A stretch of 64,000 nt of DNA from Ophthalmolycus amberensis (Eukaryota; Chordata; Actinopteri; Perciformes; Zoarcidae), in NCBI GenBank assembly GCA_024529925.1, contig JAFEUB010000736.1:2643501-2707500 (forward strand), in the 5' to 3' direction. Position numbers and translations under genes: made by a program. Under the pieces are notes generated by a model, which did not search any database, was not told where the DNA came from, and was given only the letters and a program-made list of their open reading frames with translations. Of this stretch, positions 24,254 to 59,000 are shown one piece after another (position 1 is the stretch's first letter; each line of letters opens with the position of its first letter).

Positions 24254-25639
24254 GGATTGTTGAGGTGCTTTGCGCACAGTAAAGGAACTAAAAGCCATGC
24301 ACTAGTGGCTAAGAACCAGACATGATTTAAGTGAGATAATTGTGCCTAATGCCATTAAAATAATTCAACAATTTGTAGTCATTATAACAAATCCCTACAG
24401 GAAATATTATCTCAGAGACAAGGTGAAAAATGTGTATTTTTCTCACTTTATCTACAGGATTAAGTCTACCTCAAGGCCTGTGATATTTCTTTACCAGCCC
24501 ATGATTAAAATGCACTGATGGTTCATTCAAGTCAACCAACCTTTGCTACAGATGCTTTGGTCAGCTAAAAGCTAGTAATGTGGTGCCTGTAAATAAATAT
24601 GCATGTTGTAATATATTGTGAATAGAAGCTGGCTGCATAAAGACTTTATCGAGCTTTTTAATAAATCCTAACTTAAAGTGATGTTTTTTTATTCTTATGT
24701 CATGCTGCCATGTCATGCAGAGGGTGATAGTGAGATATGATGTTATCGTTCTATCAGTTCGCAGAAAAAAAAAAGCCATGGGACAAAACTCTGAAGCTGA
24801 GTAAGTCCTTTGACACATTACCAAACAGAGATACTCACCAGTATATGTGATAAGATAAGATGTCAATAGCATTCCCAACTCTAAATGTACCCTACCAGTC
24901 AGTTTTCAGATGAAATATAAGACAGAAAAAAACTGAAATCAAAGCATTCTCACCAGTAAGGATGTAGGATCAACTTGTGTCAAATAGTTGACATGCCACA
25001 GTCACGTGCCTCATGACTGTGTGCCTCACAGTCATGTTACATAATCCACAAAGGAGTCCAAAGTTCAGTGAAGAAACATTCCTTTGTTAGTCCCACAGTG
25101 GGGAAATTACTCTCTGCATTTGACCCATCCCTGTATATATAGGGATGGCAGAGCCAATGACAGGCGCCCGGGGAGCAGTTAGGGGTACAGTGTCTTGCTC
25201 AGGGACACTTCGACACAGGACACGGTGCAGCCGAGGATCGAACCGGTGACCTTTCGGTTGGCGGACAACCCTCTCTAATATATAAATATATATATATATT
25301 GTATGTATATATTCTGTGTGTTAGTGGCATCTGTCACTACTGTGAACACATAATCTGACTGTTTATGGCCTCTAACAGGTGAGACACATTACGTGCTTTG
25401 CTTCAGCCAATCCCGAAGTGTGACTACCTAATAAATGAGTAATAGTGTTTGACCAGCTGTCGAAAAAGACAAGGCAGGAAAGAGGAAGAAGTGAGATACA
25501 GAGTGCAGGTCCTTAGATGCTCAGATGGAAATTGTGACCATTTTGTTTTAGCATCAGCGCTGATACCTCCACTCACATCAGCTCATCAGCACATCAGCAG
25601 AGTTTAGTGTGAGATGATAAAACGGATTAAACTCGAGCA
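24254..25639 (+). other. IL16-like 3' UTR and spacer before aqp10
   Basis: AATAAA at 24592-24597 is a plausible polyadenylation signal for the IL16-like gene. A SINE-like element occupies about 25085-25275, followed by an AT run (25280-25300). The bases just before 25640 should contain the aqp10 leader. No further gene is visible. Confidence 0.5.
25085..25275 (-). mobile_element. tRNA-derived SINE-like element, minus strand
   Basis: On the minus strand the element shows GGTTCGATCC, close to a tRNA-type polymerase III B box, near its 5' end. It is followed by GTGTCCCTGAGCAAGACACT and GCTCCCCGGGCGCC, then by CCACTGTGGGACTAAC near its 3' end. This arrangement is typical of SINEs abundant in spiny-rayed fish. 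The family is not named. Confidence 0.6.
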
Positions 25640-28600
25640 ATGTTGAACCGACGTGTTGTGAGAGTGAGGAATGCCCTGGTGCGAGAGTGCCTGGCTGAGC
25701 TCTTAGGAACCTTTGTCTTGCTGGTAAGTGACAATCAGGTTTTTAAGTTGCCTTTCGTAAAGGAACAGTTTCTAAAATATAGACATTACCATCCCATATC
25801 ACTTTTAACTGGTGTACAACTATTAAGTCACAGTGGGAGCAAGAACTAGAGGTGTATTTGACCTCAGACCAATGGGAAAAGATTTTGCGATGTACTTCAA
25901 ATTGTGTGAGCTACAAAGTTATCCAGTTAAAAATATTATTTAGGTCTTACGTAAATCCACAAAGATTATTTATGTGTGGTTGTATTTGTTGTTTAGTTGT
26001 TTGTGGTTGTGTATTTATATATATGTGTGTATATGCATATTTGTAAAATGTAAATAAAATTAAGAAAAATATTAAAATTAATTTTGATGATCAATTGGAA
26101 TATTACAACGGTATTGGTAAAGTGGTCATGTCATCATTTCACCGGCACTTTTTTCATCCAACTGTTTCCAAAAACTTGAATTGGCGACTTATGATGCCAT
26201 AACTCACTTTTATGTGGCTTTGACCTGAATACATACTAGAACAACGTTAATTAGTGATTAATAAGTCACAAAGTTTTATGAGATGTTCACTGCAGGTGTG
26301 GTTCTTATGAGATAAACACATCCAATACCTGTGTGTGTTTACCTCTTTTCATCTGTGGCCATTTAGATAAGAAGTGGACAGTTTCATTGCAAAGTTTACG
26401 GTAATGAGAGGATATACACAAGATTGTTTCTTGTTTTCCGGACGTTTAAAATATTCCTCTTGACGTTTCGTGCCTCATGGGTTTTCTTTTCATCTTCTGT
26501 GAAGCTCTTTGGCTGCTCTGCTGCAGCCCAGGTAAAGACAAGCAGAGACACTAAAGGCCAGTTCCTGTCAGTCAACATGGCCTTCTCTGTGGGTGTGATG
26601 TCAGCTATGTACCTCACCAAGGGCATCACAGGTAAATTAAATGGAACTCAATACTATCACACAACCAAACTGGCAGCCTTGAAAGACGAACACACAGTGA
26701 AATGCAGCAGTATTCCGTTTTATGCCTCACACGCTGAGTTAAGACTTACTGCAGCGATTCAATGATCCGAGCACTCTAGATTTATCACACTGATATCTGG
26801 CGCTCTCTGAAAAGAGGCCTCGTCAATCTTTCCAAGGTCCTCAGTCTGATATCTACCAGTTAGTTGACACACTATACGACTACAAATAATCTCATATTTA
26901 ATTACCTTCCAATCGCTCTAACTGTAATTCACTTCTGTCTCCCTCCTTCCTGTCTTCCCTCTATCTCCTCTTTTTCTAGGTGCTCATCTGAACCCGGCGG
27001 TGACTCTGAGTTTCTGTGTGTTGGGCCAGGTGCCCTGGGGAAGGCTGGTGCCCTACTCCCTCTGCCAGGTGCTGGGGGCTTATCTGGCATCAGGCCTCGT
27101 CTACCTGGTCTACTATGGTTTGTCTTTCTGGCACTTCAAACACTTTATCATTGACATAAAGATGGGTGATTAATTAAAGCAGAAATATAACAAATGCAGA
27201 AGCTTTTTACACGTTTCCAGTCTCTTTGTTTTCTTGTTTTCTACATTCCTCCTGTGTCTGTCTTAGATGCTATAATGGAGTTTAGTGGAGGAGTATTGAC
27301 TGTTTATGGCCCAAATGAGACAGCGTCTATATTTGCCACATATCCTTCAGAGTACATGACTTTGGGCAGAAGTTTCCTTGACCAGGTCAGTTGGAGGATT
27401 TCTGTAAACTTTAATCAGGACTTTAACAGCTGGTTCTTTACTCAACTCATACTTTGCTGTCGTATACTTGTTCATTTCATTAGGTAGTGGGCACTGGCAT
27501 GCTGATGTTGTGCATCCTGGGTTTGAATGAAAAGAGGAACACCCCGGCTCCCTCAAAGCTGATTCCTGCTATAGTGGCAGCGATCGTCCTGGGGATCTCC
27601 ATGTCAATGTCAGCCAACTGTGGTGGTGCAATAAATCCTGCTCGGGACCTGGGACCACGCCTCTTTACACTGACTGCAGGCTGGGGCACTGAGGTCTTCA
27701 CGTAAGTATCTTATCAAGCGCACATGCCCAGCACCAAACACATACAACTTTCCAAGTTGATAACCTAAGATTGCATATTTCTTATCAATCATTTTAGGGC
27801 CTTACTGCAGGAGCTACACAATTCATTCATAATGTTCAAAATGACACTCTAGTGAGGACATTGTTTGCCATTCTTACAGTTCTTTCACCTTGTGTTTCTC
27901 ACAAAATCACATATGTCAGGGGTTATCAGTGGCAGGATCAAAGGAACAAGTGTCAGCTTGTTACAGAACATCTTATTACGACCTAGTGTTTGTTTCACGA
28001 TGCAACCCGTTGCTCTACCTCATGATCCCATGTTTTTACTCTGCCTCTACAGCTGTTAAATACTCTTTCTGCTTAACTATTATTAATGCTGCAGTAGTTG
28101 ATTCTGGCCCACTAGGTGGCAGAATATCTCCAAAAAAGTGCTGGACAAATGGGGAAAAACACACATCTCTAACATATGAATGCTTGCGATGCTGTTTTGA
28201 GTAAGGTCTTAGGAAATAATTGCAGACAGCAGACAGAGAGCAATGTTGTCATCCCATCGCGTTGTGTTTCTGGGCACCTGACAGGTGCAAGTCCAATATT
28301 CAGTGTTTTTGTTTTTAATAGCAAACTACCACCAACTGCAAAAAATAGCTGATTGCTAATATTGTTTGATATTAGCAAGTAATTCTCAATATTATTTCTG
28401 TATTTAACACTAAGTCAGTAGTTTGTTCTGTAACTTTGGTGCCGGGCAGGTTTAGTGCACAGAGCTTCTTCGCTGAAAATAGCTGCTTCTGCCTCTGGAA
28501 ATGTGAAACCGTAACCAAAACATTGAGCTAAATGAGGCAAAACAGCTCTGTAGAGCTGGAAGGCTGGGTAGTGGTTCTCTGTGTGTTTTTTAGCAATCCC

Positions 28601-28907
28601 TTTTAAATGACACATTCAGTGTTCATATAAAAAATATTGATAAACGCCAATTTAAATAAACAAAACTCTCATCTGAACTCTTTGTCTGCTCTCCAGGTGT
28701 TACAACTACTGGTTCTGGGTGCCCTTGGTGGCCCCACTTATCGGAGGTGTTATAGGTACTTTCATGTATTTGATCTTCATCCACTGGCACCTGCCTGACC
28801 CAGATGCCCCTGAGAGCCTCTCCACTCTCCCCACCATCAGTGACAAAATCAAGCAGCCCAGCTTCACGTGGGACAACGGAGTGGAGTTAAAGGCTACACA
28901 TCTCTAA
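25640..28907 (+). CDS. aqp10: Aquaglyceroporin, aquaporin-10
   Basis: Membrane channel for water, glycerol and other small solutes. Exons: 25640-25723, 26505-26631, 26980-27117, 27267-27385, 27484-27701, 28697-28907. All phases join, giving 298 aa, normal for the family. Loop B has the first NPA box (GAHLNPAV, N75-A77). Loop E has the second (GGAINPARDLGPRLFT, N207-A209), and Asp211 after NPAR is the aquaglyceroporin hallmark. ETASIFATYPSEY in loop C is shared by AQP3/7/9/10. WFWVPLVAPLIGG forms the last helix. AQP10 is chosen over AQP3/7/9 mainly because atp8b2 follows, as in human; I cannot say whether it is the teleost a or b copy. The N-terminus is short and basic, as expected for a cytosolic end. 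No defect seen. Confidence 0.9.
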
Positions 28908-29366
28908 GTGTTACTGTCATTAAAATATGTCACCATGACCAATCCTGACAGTTAAAGATGGTTCTCTGGTTGTGAATTAGGATGGAGACAGGAAAATCGG
29001 AGCGTCGCCACTGTTGGTGTCTGTCTTCTTCTGTTGGATAAAAAAGAGGAATGTCTTATTTATTTACTGCATGCGTGAGCTTCTTTGACACAGCCAGTAG
29101 ACTGGGGACAACTAGGAGACATATTGATTGTATTATAATGCTGTTTACATTGATGTCTGTATTGTTTATAATATTGATTTTTAAATTATATTACTGAGTT
29201 GAATGTACTTTTGCTGAATATCATTATGAATATTGAGCATGTGTTAAACTGATTCAATGAAACTTTACCCTAAAAAAAACTCTTATTTACAATTCTCTTC
29301 AACTTAGTGTCCGCGGTCAGTCCAATATCCTTTTACATTTATAGTTGTACAAAATCAATATATGTG

Positions 29367-29398
<32 letters not shown>

Positions 29399-30479
29399 TG
29401 CACTATGTAGTCTTGATTTATTTCTTTATTTTTTCTATAGAAAAATTACATTTCATTGCTTCAACCTAGTTGTTAGTGCACATGTTTATTGTTAAAGGTC
29501 TCTTGTTTACTGTATGTAAGAAGAAGAGGGTCAATTCAGGGAGCCACTACAGAATACGCAAGTCTCTATTGTGAATATGTGAGTCCTCTCATCATTGGTT
29601 TAGATTGGTTTTGTGTCTTGAGTTCATTTGGAATACACTCAACAGAAGATTGTGAAATAGATTCATTACAGAGTAATGATGTGTTTGAACCTTTGAGGCC
29701 TGTCCACAAAGGTCAAGGCTGTATTGACCATGTGATAACAATTCACAAGCAATAATGGAACAAGAGAGCAGAAAATGACAAGACGACATGTCAATGTCAA
29801 TGGTGTTTGGTAGCCTACTTTTTTCTCAAAATATAATTTTTTTTAACCTGGTTTTATGTGATCTTCTATACCTTCACCCAGACATTCTCAGCATTAAACA
29901 AAGAATACAGGAAATAAGGATAATGAAAGCAAAGTGAGACCATCTCTTCATCTCCCCTTCTTCCACCAGTAAAGGATTGTGCATGTATGAGCATATAACT
30001 TATTATTTGAATTCTGATAAGTTATATAGTTATATATAAGTCTATGGACTACACAAAATACTTGATCTAACATGTAAAAATGATTTTGTTTTCAATTTAA
30101 TTGTTGAATCTTCAATGTGGTGTGGGTCTAAGAATGTTTCAGAGATTATTGCATTATGTTGGGCATAATACAGATGTTGCAGTAAACTGATGTTGGAGCA
30201 GATAATGCTGACAAAGCAGTAGAGGTCAGTATGACACAAAAGGACATAAAAAAAGGCTGTTAATAAATGGCAAGTGTGTGTTAAAAGGTGTTAAAGCAGT
30301 ACATATCTTTATGTGTAGATAAAAACAGAAACATACATCATATATTTGAATGCTAAAACAGTTTTCTTTGTTTTTTATTAAAGTTGTGTTTCCAGACAGT
30401 GGGCATACAATACTAAGAAAACACCACCAGATGGAGAGCAAATGTCAGATCCTCAGTGAATGTTCTTTAATAAGGTCCT
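28908..30479. other. aqp10 3' UTR and intergenic spacer
   Basis: AT-rich, with a (TA)n-type run at about 29358-29401. No protein-like ORF was seen, and I found no clear AATAAA close to the aqp10 stop. Confidence 0.5.
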
Positions 30480-30759
30480 TACCGGTAAATGCGGGAGGTT
30501 CAGATGGAGGTGGAGAAGGAGCCGGAGGTGCAGCCCCTCCTCCCTCTTCTCCCCTGGCCGAAGCCAAACCCTCCTCCCTCACCTCGACACGGTGTCTCTA
30601 GCGCATCCCGGTGTCTCTACTTCACCCTCCCACCTCAGTGACCGCGTCCCATCACGGGGCCAACGTCCAGCTCAAGCCCGAAACCTCACCATGACCCCGG
30701 CGAGAGAAGCAACGAGGATGTCTCCACCAGAAACCTATTTATAACGCCAACTTGAAAAG
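30480..30759 (+). promoter_or_regulatory. atp8b2: Candidate promoter and 5' UTR exon of atp8b2
   Basis: A short GC-rich island in AT-rich surroundings, ending CTTGAAAAG at 30759 followed by a good donor GTAGGT. It carries a small upstream ORF starting ATGACCCCGG at 30691 and stopped within the exon. Because the 32783 exon starts with an acceptor, an upstream exon is needed, and this is the best candidate. Gene assignment is by position only. Confidence 0.4.
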
Positions 30760-32782
30760 GTAGGTGTCTGTTTCCTGAACTGTTGTAGCGGTAGTTAGCC
30801 GCCTCCATCATGCATGGCCAGCCGGGTTTGCCATGCAATCAGCTGAAAAAATATTGATGTTTCTCTCGGTTTTCAATGTGGAGAGTTCAGCTCATATTAC
30901 TGCGCCAAGGCAAAGTGATTTACATTAAAGCTGCCCAGTTCATACAGTAGATACAGTTCTTAGTTTCTGGGTATTTTAAACCTCTCTGTAGCCTGATATT
31001 AGTCAGAACATTTTCCCAAAGTCAACGTGAAAGTTAGACATGTCGTTGTGTGCTAACCCCAGGCATCACCGCATGTCCTGTTATGTCTAATGGAGTATTT
31101 GGACTAATTGGGCTATAATTCAATTACATGATGACTTAACTTTGTGAGGGGCATTCAAGTATTTCATTCTCTTCTTCCTTAAGAAAGTAGCTATCGGGAC
31201 CAACAGTAAACTTATAGTTCATGTTAACAAGATGTCCTGCAGATATAGCAACACAAAACTCCATTTCTATATTTTGGTAGTATATCAAAAGAGATTAAAA
31301 ACTCTTAGAGTGCATAATGATTTCACTTTGTTAGAGTCATCCTTGTCTGTTGTTTCAATTTATTGGTTGGCTTTCTTATGATAGTATGGTATATTATTTG
31401 GGTTCATGTAAATAGGATTTCATGTAGATATCATAGAAAAATAGTCGGGTTTTTTTAGACGCAAATATTAACAAACCTGTAAAGAATCGGTTACCATAGA
31501 CAAACGTAATATTATGAGGACAGATGCATAAATGTGTGTTTTTCTGCTCAAGAAGACTTACACTTGCAGGGAAATGATATAATGACCTTAGCAACTGATG
31601 ACATGAATATTATATACAGTACATGCTTGTTTTTTGTAATGTTTAAGATGTGAGGAAGTGAGTTTCTGTGTTGCAGTTTACACATTTCATCAAGGATTGT
31701 TGCTGCTCCAAATCCTCGAAAACATCAGTCAGACTCCAGTGAGATAGATGGAGGGAATTCTCCACAAAGGGCAAGAAAGGTGCTCAGATAGTCATTGTGT
31801 CCCCGGTTTGCCAGCTTTATTTCATAAGGGCACTGCACGATAGGGTTATACAAGACGGCAGCCACATATGGAGAGCGAGAGATGTGACACCTAAAAGACT
31901 GGAGAGAGGCAAGAGGTCATGGCAAACTCTCATTCCCCATGGTCTCTATTCGATTCATAAAGAGGTAGTGTACAGTGTAGAAAGTGAGTGGAAAGCATGC
32001 ACTTAAAGAGAAGAGTGTATGACCGGGCATGAGACGATGCTGGAAACTGTAGCTGAAAGCTGATCGGCCCAACTCACATGGAGAGAGGCTGAGCGCTCTT
32101 TCTCAGGAGTATTGATTGGAAGTTTTGCTGCCTCGAGCCCCTGTCTGCCATACTGTTTGTACCTGCTATAGCATGCATTACAAACCAGAGGCTGGGATGT
32201 ATAACACCTCGCCTCTGCAACCTCATCTCGCCCACCCTCATCTTCTTCCATTACTCAGCCGAGATAAAACAGTGAGCGAAAGCATCGAGGTGTGTGCAGT
32301 GTTAACAGCTCAGCATAAATGTTGGGAAAGTGAGAAGAGAAGATAAAAGTGCTGGGAAGAATACCGCTCCGTTCCTCTTTCTCGTCCACTGTAGGAGGAG
32401 ACTGACAGTGGATCTGGCCCGAGCCACCGGTCCCCTGACACTGTGTGAGCCACAGAGACAGATGCAGCTCTCTGCTGAATGTCATTTCCTCATTATGGCT
32501 CTAACAGACCAGAGATCGTCTGGTGTGTGTGTGTGTGTGTGTGTCCTGTGGTTGTAATGCCAGATTGAGTTACTTTCTCTTTTCTGAGAATATTTTTCAC
32601 ACCCCGAAAACAAAAAAACGACATGAAATAAATAGAGTGCATCACTTGAATACAGGCATGATCCCTGTTTGGTGAGTATGTTCATCTGTTTCTCACTTCA
32701 ACTGTCCTCGTTCCTCAGTACTCTTCACATTTAGTGCTGCTTCTCTTCTGCGTTCTTCATTGCCTCTTGTTTCCCTCTGCAG
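30760..32782. other. Probable atp8b2 leader intron, no gene seen
   Basis: No protein-like ORF. A (GT)n run is present at about 32523-32543. Confidence 0.4.
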
Positions 32783-32825
32783 ACAATCCCATGGGCCATA
32801 GTAGAAGAACGGCGGCAGAGTGGAG

Positions 32826-32850
<25 letters not shown>
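32783..32850 (+). other. atp8b2: atp8b2 alternative first coding exon A
   Basis: An acceptor (CCCTCTGCAG) precedes 32783 and a donor (GTCAGT) follows 32850. The ATG at 32826 encodes MFRKRPPP and joins exon 2 in phase to give RPPPEEERRVRAND. This corresponds to the human ATP8B2 isoform beginning MAVCAKKRPPEEERR, as I recall it. An earlier ATG at 32791 lies in another frame and overlaps this start. Confidence 0.75.
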
Positions 32851-54010
<21,160 letters not shown>

Positions 54011-56028
54011 AACATTCAGAACGAATGAAGGAATACCTTGTTCACTACTGTCCATCACATGTTTGCACATACATATAGGATGTGTTGCGTGCTTTCCTGG
54101 AGAGATACTGAGACATAGAGAGCAGACTTTTATAAAAAGCTGCCCAGTCAGTTCTCTCTGTTTCCCAACTGAAGCTTCGTTAATAAGTCAAATAAATCTA
54201 AATCATCGGCAGAAGTGGCATAGCAATGGACCTTGTCACACTATGAATTGGGATTCAATGGTGATATACATGTTCCCACGCCATATGATTACTGTTCATG
54301 AATGACTAGAATATCATGAGATTTACAGTATTTAAATAAAGGAAATCAGCGGGTGCGGAAACAGGTAACTTCCTATTAATGATGTAAAAGATTGTTTCCA
54401 CTAATAATTTTCTAGTTAAGCCTCGCTCACAACCAAGCTCCCCTCAAACTCAACAATGGGTTGTATGAATGCGCTGAATAACAAGACTTTTAATCAGTGA
54501 AGTGCAGGCATTATTTGTAAACGTGTTTTTGTTCACGATAGTTCTCAGTGAGAACGGTGCTTTATGTTACGGGACACTGCAAAACTGTTGCAGGACTTGT
54601 GTCCTTTATCTCCCATTGATTTTGTCTTCCTTGTTATACTTTTTCTTCAAATGTTTTCCTTTTCTTTTTGCATCATATTGATGTGTTTCATAATGGTCCA
54701 GTTGAGTTGCACTTAAAGCAAGCTGTCAGTGCTTTTTCTCCTCTTTGCAGGTTTTTTGTTTTGTTTTGGTCTGACAAAGAGCCAAATCATGTTGACAAAC
54801 TGCCACGAGCTGACTTTAGGTTAGACCTTGGGCAAAGTGCAAAAGAAAACAGAAAAGGCAGGAACAGACATTTAAAGGTGATTTGTCAAAACCGTCATTT
54901 CAATGAAGTGCTTTAAATTTGGCCATGCATAAAGGGAAGGTGTTTGTGGATGATTATGCCTTAACGATGCCTCCATTTTGGTCCTCTAAAGCTCGTCTGG
55001 TTCCTGATCCATCAATCAAGTACAACATCCCGTCTGTGTTGCAAATGCTACTGTCAATTACGGACCCTTACCCAAGTTGGAGTGAGATAATAAGTAGGTA
55101 GGGTAACCAGAGGAACAATATGAACGTGTTCCAGGATCAGCCACTTCTACTACAGTCATCAACAAAGTAGCTTTTAGACTGAAAACACCACATTATGCTA
55201 ACATGAGCTGCAGGAACAAGGCCAGAAATGAATGTACTGTTGAACGGTGGTCAATAAACTTGTCATCTTTCTTTCAAATGAGAGAATCAAACTGTGTGTC
55301 CATGCAAATGTTATTTCAAGTAGCAACCACAGTGTAAGGTAGAGATGACCACGCTGCTGTGGGGCATGAAATGAGGTGGAAAAATAGCCGGCAGCTTTAG
55401 AAATGATTGTACAATGCTAAAAAAAAAAATAGACCTGTGCTACCTTGTGTGGCAAAAGCACTCTTATAGTTTATCACGACGCACCATCATTTTTTATTGG
55501 CAAATATGAAAAAGAGATATTTTGAGTACTTGTCAAGACTTGTCAATAAATGCAACTTGTTTACAACTCAATACTACAGAAAATACATATACATTCCCAC
55601 ACTTACAGTATGTAATTAAAACCAAAGTGCACCATGTGTGACACAAAAAATGAAGGATATCAAGAAAGGAACTTGAGTGTGACAGACTTCCTGAGTATTA
55701 CCAGTTTTAGATATTGAAATGATCATAGCAGGCCTATTTTCAGCTTTCACGGGGTTTTTGTTTTGACGCTGGGTAGGATTTCCTCTTTAAAGTACTGAAC
55801 AACGGGAAGAGAGCTGGGATTTCACAATAACGGGTCTTACTGACAGCAGACTGCTGCAACCAGAGGAAACCGGTAACTGTGCTTTAACAACCCCGTCTGT
55901 GCAGGAGGACTTTCAGTTGTTGTTGTTCGTGTGAAGAGATTGACGAGAACCACAATAATCTCCAACTGGTGCTGTTTGCATGTGAGTGATGGTGTGAGGA
56001 CCCGGTGAGGGGAGACTCGTGCGCAAAT
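54011..56028 (+). other. atp8b2 3' UTR and il6r 5' flank
   Basis: AATAAA at 54335-54340 is the first plausible atp8b2 polyadenylation signal, with further ones near 55252 and 55543. No ORF here looks like a protein. The last few hundred bases should contain the il6r promoter and leader. Confidence 0.5.
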
Positions 56029-59000
56029 ATGCGGGGTTTTCTCCCTTTGCTGTGCGTTCTGTGCGCCGCACAGGTCCAAGGCATTTTCGACGGAACATGT
56101 CCGAGAAAAGGTAATAATCTTTGTGATTGATCCATCCTGCCATGTCAGTAAAAACAAGCCATGTTCTGACTTACTTTTAATTCATTATTTTACAAGCAGA
56201 TTTAAGGTGTTTTGTTCGCTTATGGGGTCATTATTGTCACCCAAGAGGTATTCAGATTGTTGTCAAGCACAGTAACTGGATGAAACCGTGCTCTGTAGCA
56301 GCCTGCTTTGTTTGCAGTGTAAGCACAACGTGCTACATTGTTTCGCAAAAGTTGTTTATTTTTCGTATTTGACTTATAACAGATCATTAAGAAATAATCT
56401 TTATTGTCATTATGTGTTTAACATCTAAATTGTTGTTTTGTAAAGCTTTTGTGGATAAATGTTCTTCATATTATTTGCTTAAAGTATTTACTCAGTTATT
56501 ATTTTCTCCAGATGTTCAGTTATTTTTTCTTAAAGGGGATAAAGTTCCTTTTACTTTGGTGTCAAAATATCTAATTATCCAAATTATGAATGCAGGTCAG
56601 ACAAATGATGTATATACTGGGTCAGGAAAATTCAAATGTTAGAACATGTGTAAATGTATTAAACCTAAATCCTGTCCACACACAGTAGCAGATGTGTGGT
56701 TTTGCCTTCTCTCAGCTGCAGAGCCTCTAGTTATTTCCATATCGTTAGGCTAGATAGACAGGGAACTGGGAAAGTGGGAGTAAGGGAGAGAAAGTATGTT
56801 TGCAAGGGCAATGGACAGGAGGGTGTAAATACTTCTCAAGTCATAATTAATTGAGTTTTGAGTGCAATCCAAAAATCGGTGTAATTAGGGGATGTCAGAA
56901 ATGTAAATAAGTGAGAGGGCATGATATAAAAAGAAACAGTAAAGAAAAGATGCCTCTTAAAAGAGGAAGTTAAAAAAGAGTTGGTAGTTTTGGTTATGTA
57001 ATGTTCTATCTGTGCCGTGCGGAGTCGACAGCAACCGATGCTCAAGAACTTGTCATTTTGAGCAAAATACTGTCTGAATGTACAATAAAAAAAAGTCTCT
57101 CCCACACATAGGTCAAGACAACCAGCACACCTGTTGGTTTATAAGCTCTATAAATGATGTTTGTTTTTCTGTGCAGACCCTCCCCCTGGTTTGTTGGTTG
57201 TATCTCCGGGCAGTAAGTTGGTTTTGACCTGCAGTGGTGGTGTGGAGGTGAACGGAGTGAAGGTCAGCATTCACACAAACAGTTCAAACAACAGAAGAGG
57301 GAGTTCTTTTAATGCAACCCCAACCACTGTAAACATTATAAGCAAAGCTGGAGTTTTGATGAAAAGCAAAACACATACTGTGAAGAATCCTGTAAGTGAG
57401 GGATACCAGTCTAACTCAAAATCGGCAGGAGAAAGCAGAAGCCCTGGACGTACAGAGACAGGACATACAGCTTCTACCACCACTCACACAGTCCGGCCAA
57501 CCAATGCGAGCAGACTGCGGAAGGTTGAATCCGACCGGGAGGCTGAGGAGATGGACGGAGTGGGCGATTATGAGGAAGAGGAGGGAGAGGAGGAAGGGAG
57601 AAGAGTAACAAGAGGCATAAAGTCAAGGCTACAGTGGAAGCGGAACAGTAGGACAGTGGGAAAAGGAGACAGAGACTGGGGTGAAATCACATTTGAGAGG
57701 AGTGGGGCTTCACTGTCTCTGTCCTCTGTAAGACTGACGGACTCTGGGAGGTACACCTGCCATCACAGAGGCAGAGAGACGTTCTCCTTAAAGGTAAACG
57801 TTGCAGGTGAGTCAGAACAGCAGGCAATTGGATATTTATCCTTCGCTCTTTCATTTGTCCTAACATATCTTGTTTTTCAAAACAAAAACTTTAGCATTAG
57901 CGTTGGGTTTTCTGTATAAAATACAGTTTTAGTAAGACGTTGCAAAGTGCATTATGCTACATATTCAGAATGTAAGTGTAAATGAAAGATGTAATGCATC
58001 AGTGTGACAATAAACTGAGTAATGATGTAGGGGTAGAACAATGAGATATACTTCACATATTTACATACATATGTTCTTTAATGCATACATGCTTATGGTA
58101 TGGTGCCCTGCTTTTCGTTTTACATTATTGTTGATTTAATATTTTTGTGATTTGGATTGTTGGTTGGACAAAACAAATATTTAAAATTACATATTGGATT
58201 CTGAACAAGCATTATTGCCATTTTTTATTGTTTTTAAAACCACTCATTAAAAAACATATTTGAGAGTTTACTCAATAGCAAAAATAATTGTTGTAGCCTT
58301 TCGGTGATTTCTTGGTGGTTGATGTAGATATATTTAGTAAAGACAACAAATAACTAAGAGATGAATATACAGTATCACTGCATGTCTTCTTTATGTGTTA
58401 GATCCTCCAGAGAATCCCAGCCTGTCCTGCTACAAAAGGTCACCCAGCAGTAAGATTCGCTGTGAATGGGTGCCTCAGAAGCCCGTCACTGTATGGCCTA
58501 ACTGTTACCTCTTACTCAGTAAAAGGTAAGGACAGACACTAATACCACAACTACCCAATGAATAACTTATACTTGTGTGTGGAGATAGTAAATACCGGTA
58601 CTACTTTTCAAACAAACCTTTAACAACATTACAAACTATGATTGAGATGCAGTTTCTTTTCAGTCTCTGGGTCAACTGACCTGTCAATCACATCAGGTCT
58701 GTTAGCAGGTCTCAATTTCACATATACATAGATGTACAATAAATCATTTGAATTATTCTCCTTTATCCCTCCTATACCTTGTCATACATTTCAAACCAGA
58801 GCATTTTATGTTCCGTTGAATGATTTAGACTCCAAATTCAAAAGTTAACCAGAAATGATGACGTTTTGGGAAGAAAACTGCTAAAGTTTTGCAGTTGAGA
58901 CATTTGAAATAGCTGATTGGAAGTGCTGGGAGAAGTTGATGTTTCAGAGAAAGCATTGAATGAAGTATTGGTTGAAATAAAAAAAATGTTGCACTTTTAT

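Noticed and set aside
25085..25275. A functional tRNA gene suggested by the B box
   Set aside because: There is no cloverleaf and no clean A box, and the surrounding sequence matches a SINE-type dispersed repeat.
57263..57634. The il6r D1 insertion being a retained intron
   Set aside because: A weak donor-like GTCAGC exists at 57263, but the bases before LQW are purine-rich with no polypyrimidine tract. The frame is open throughout. Kept as exon, but RNA evidence should decide.
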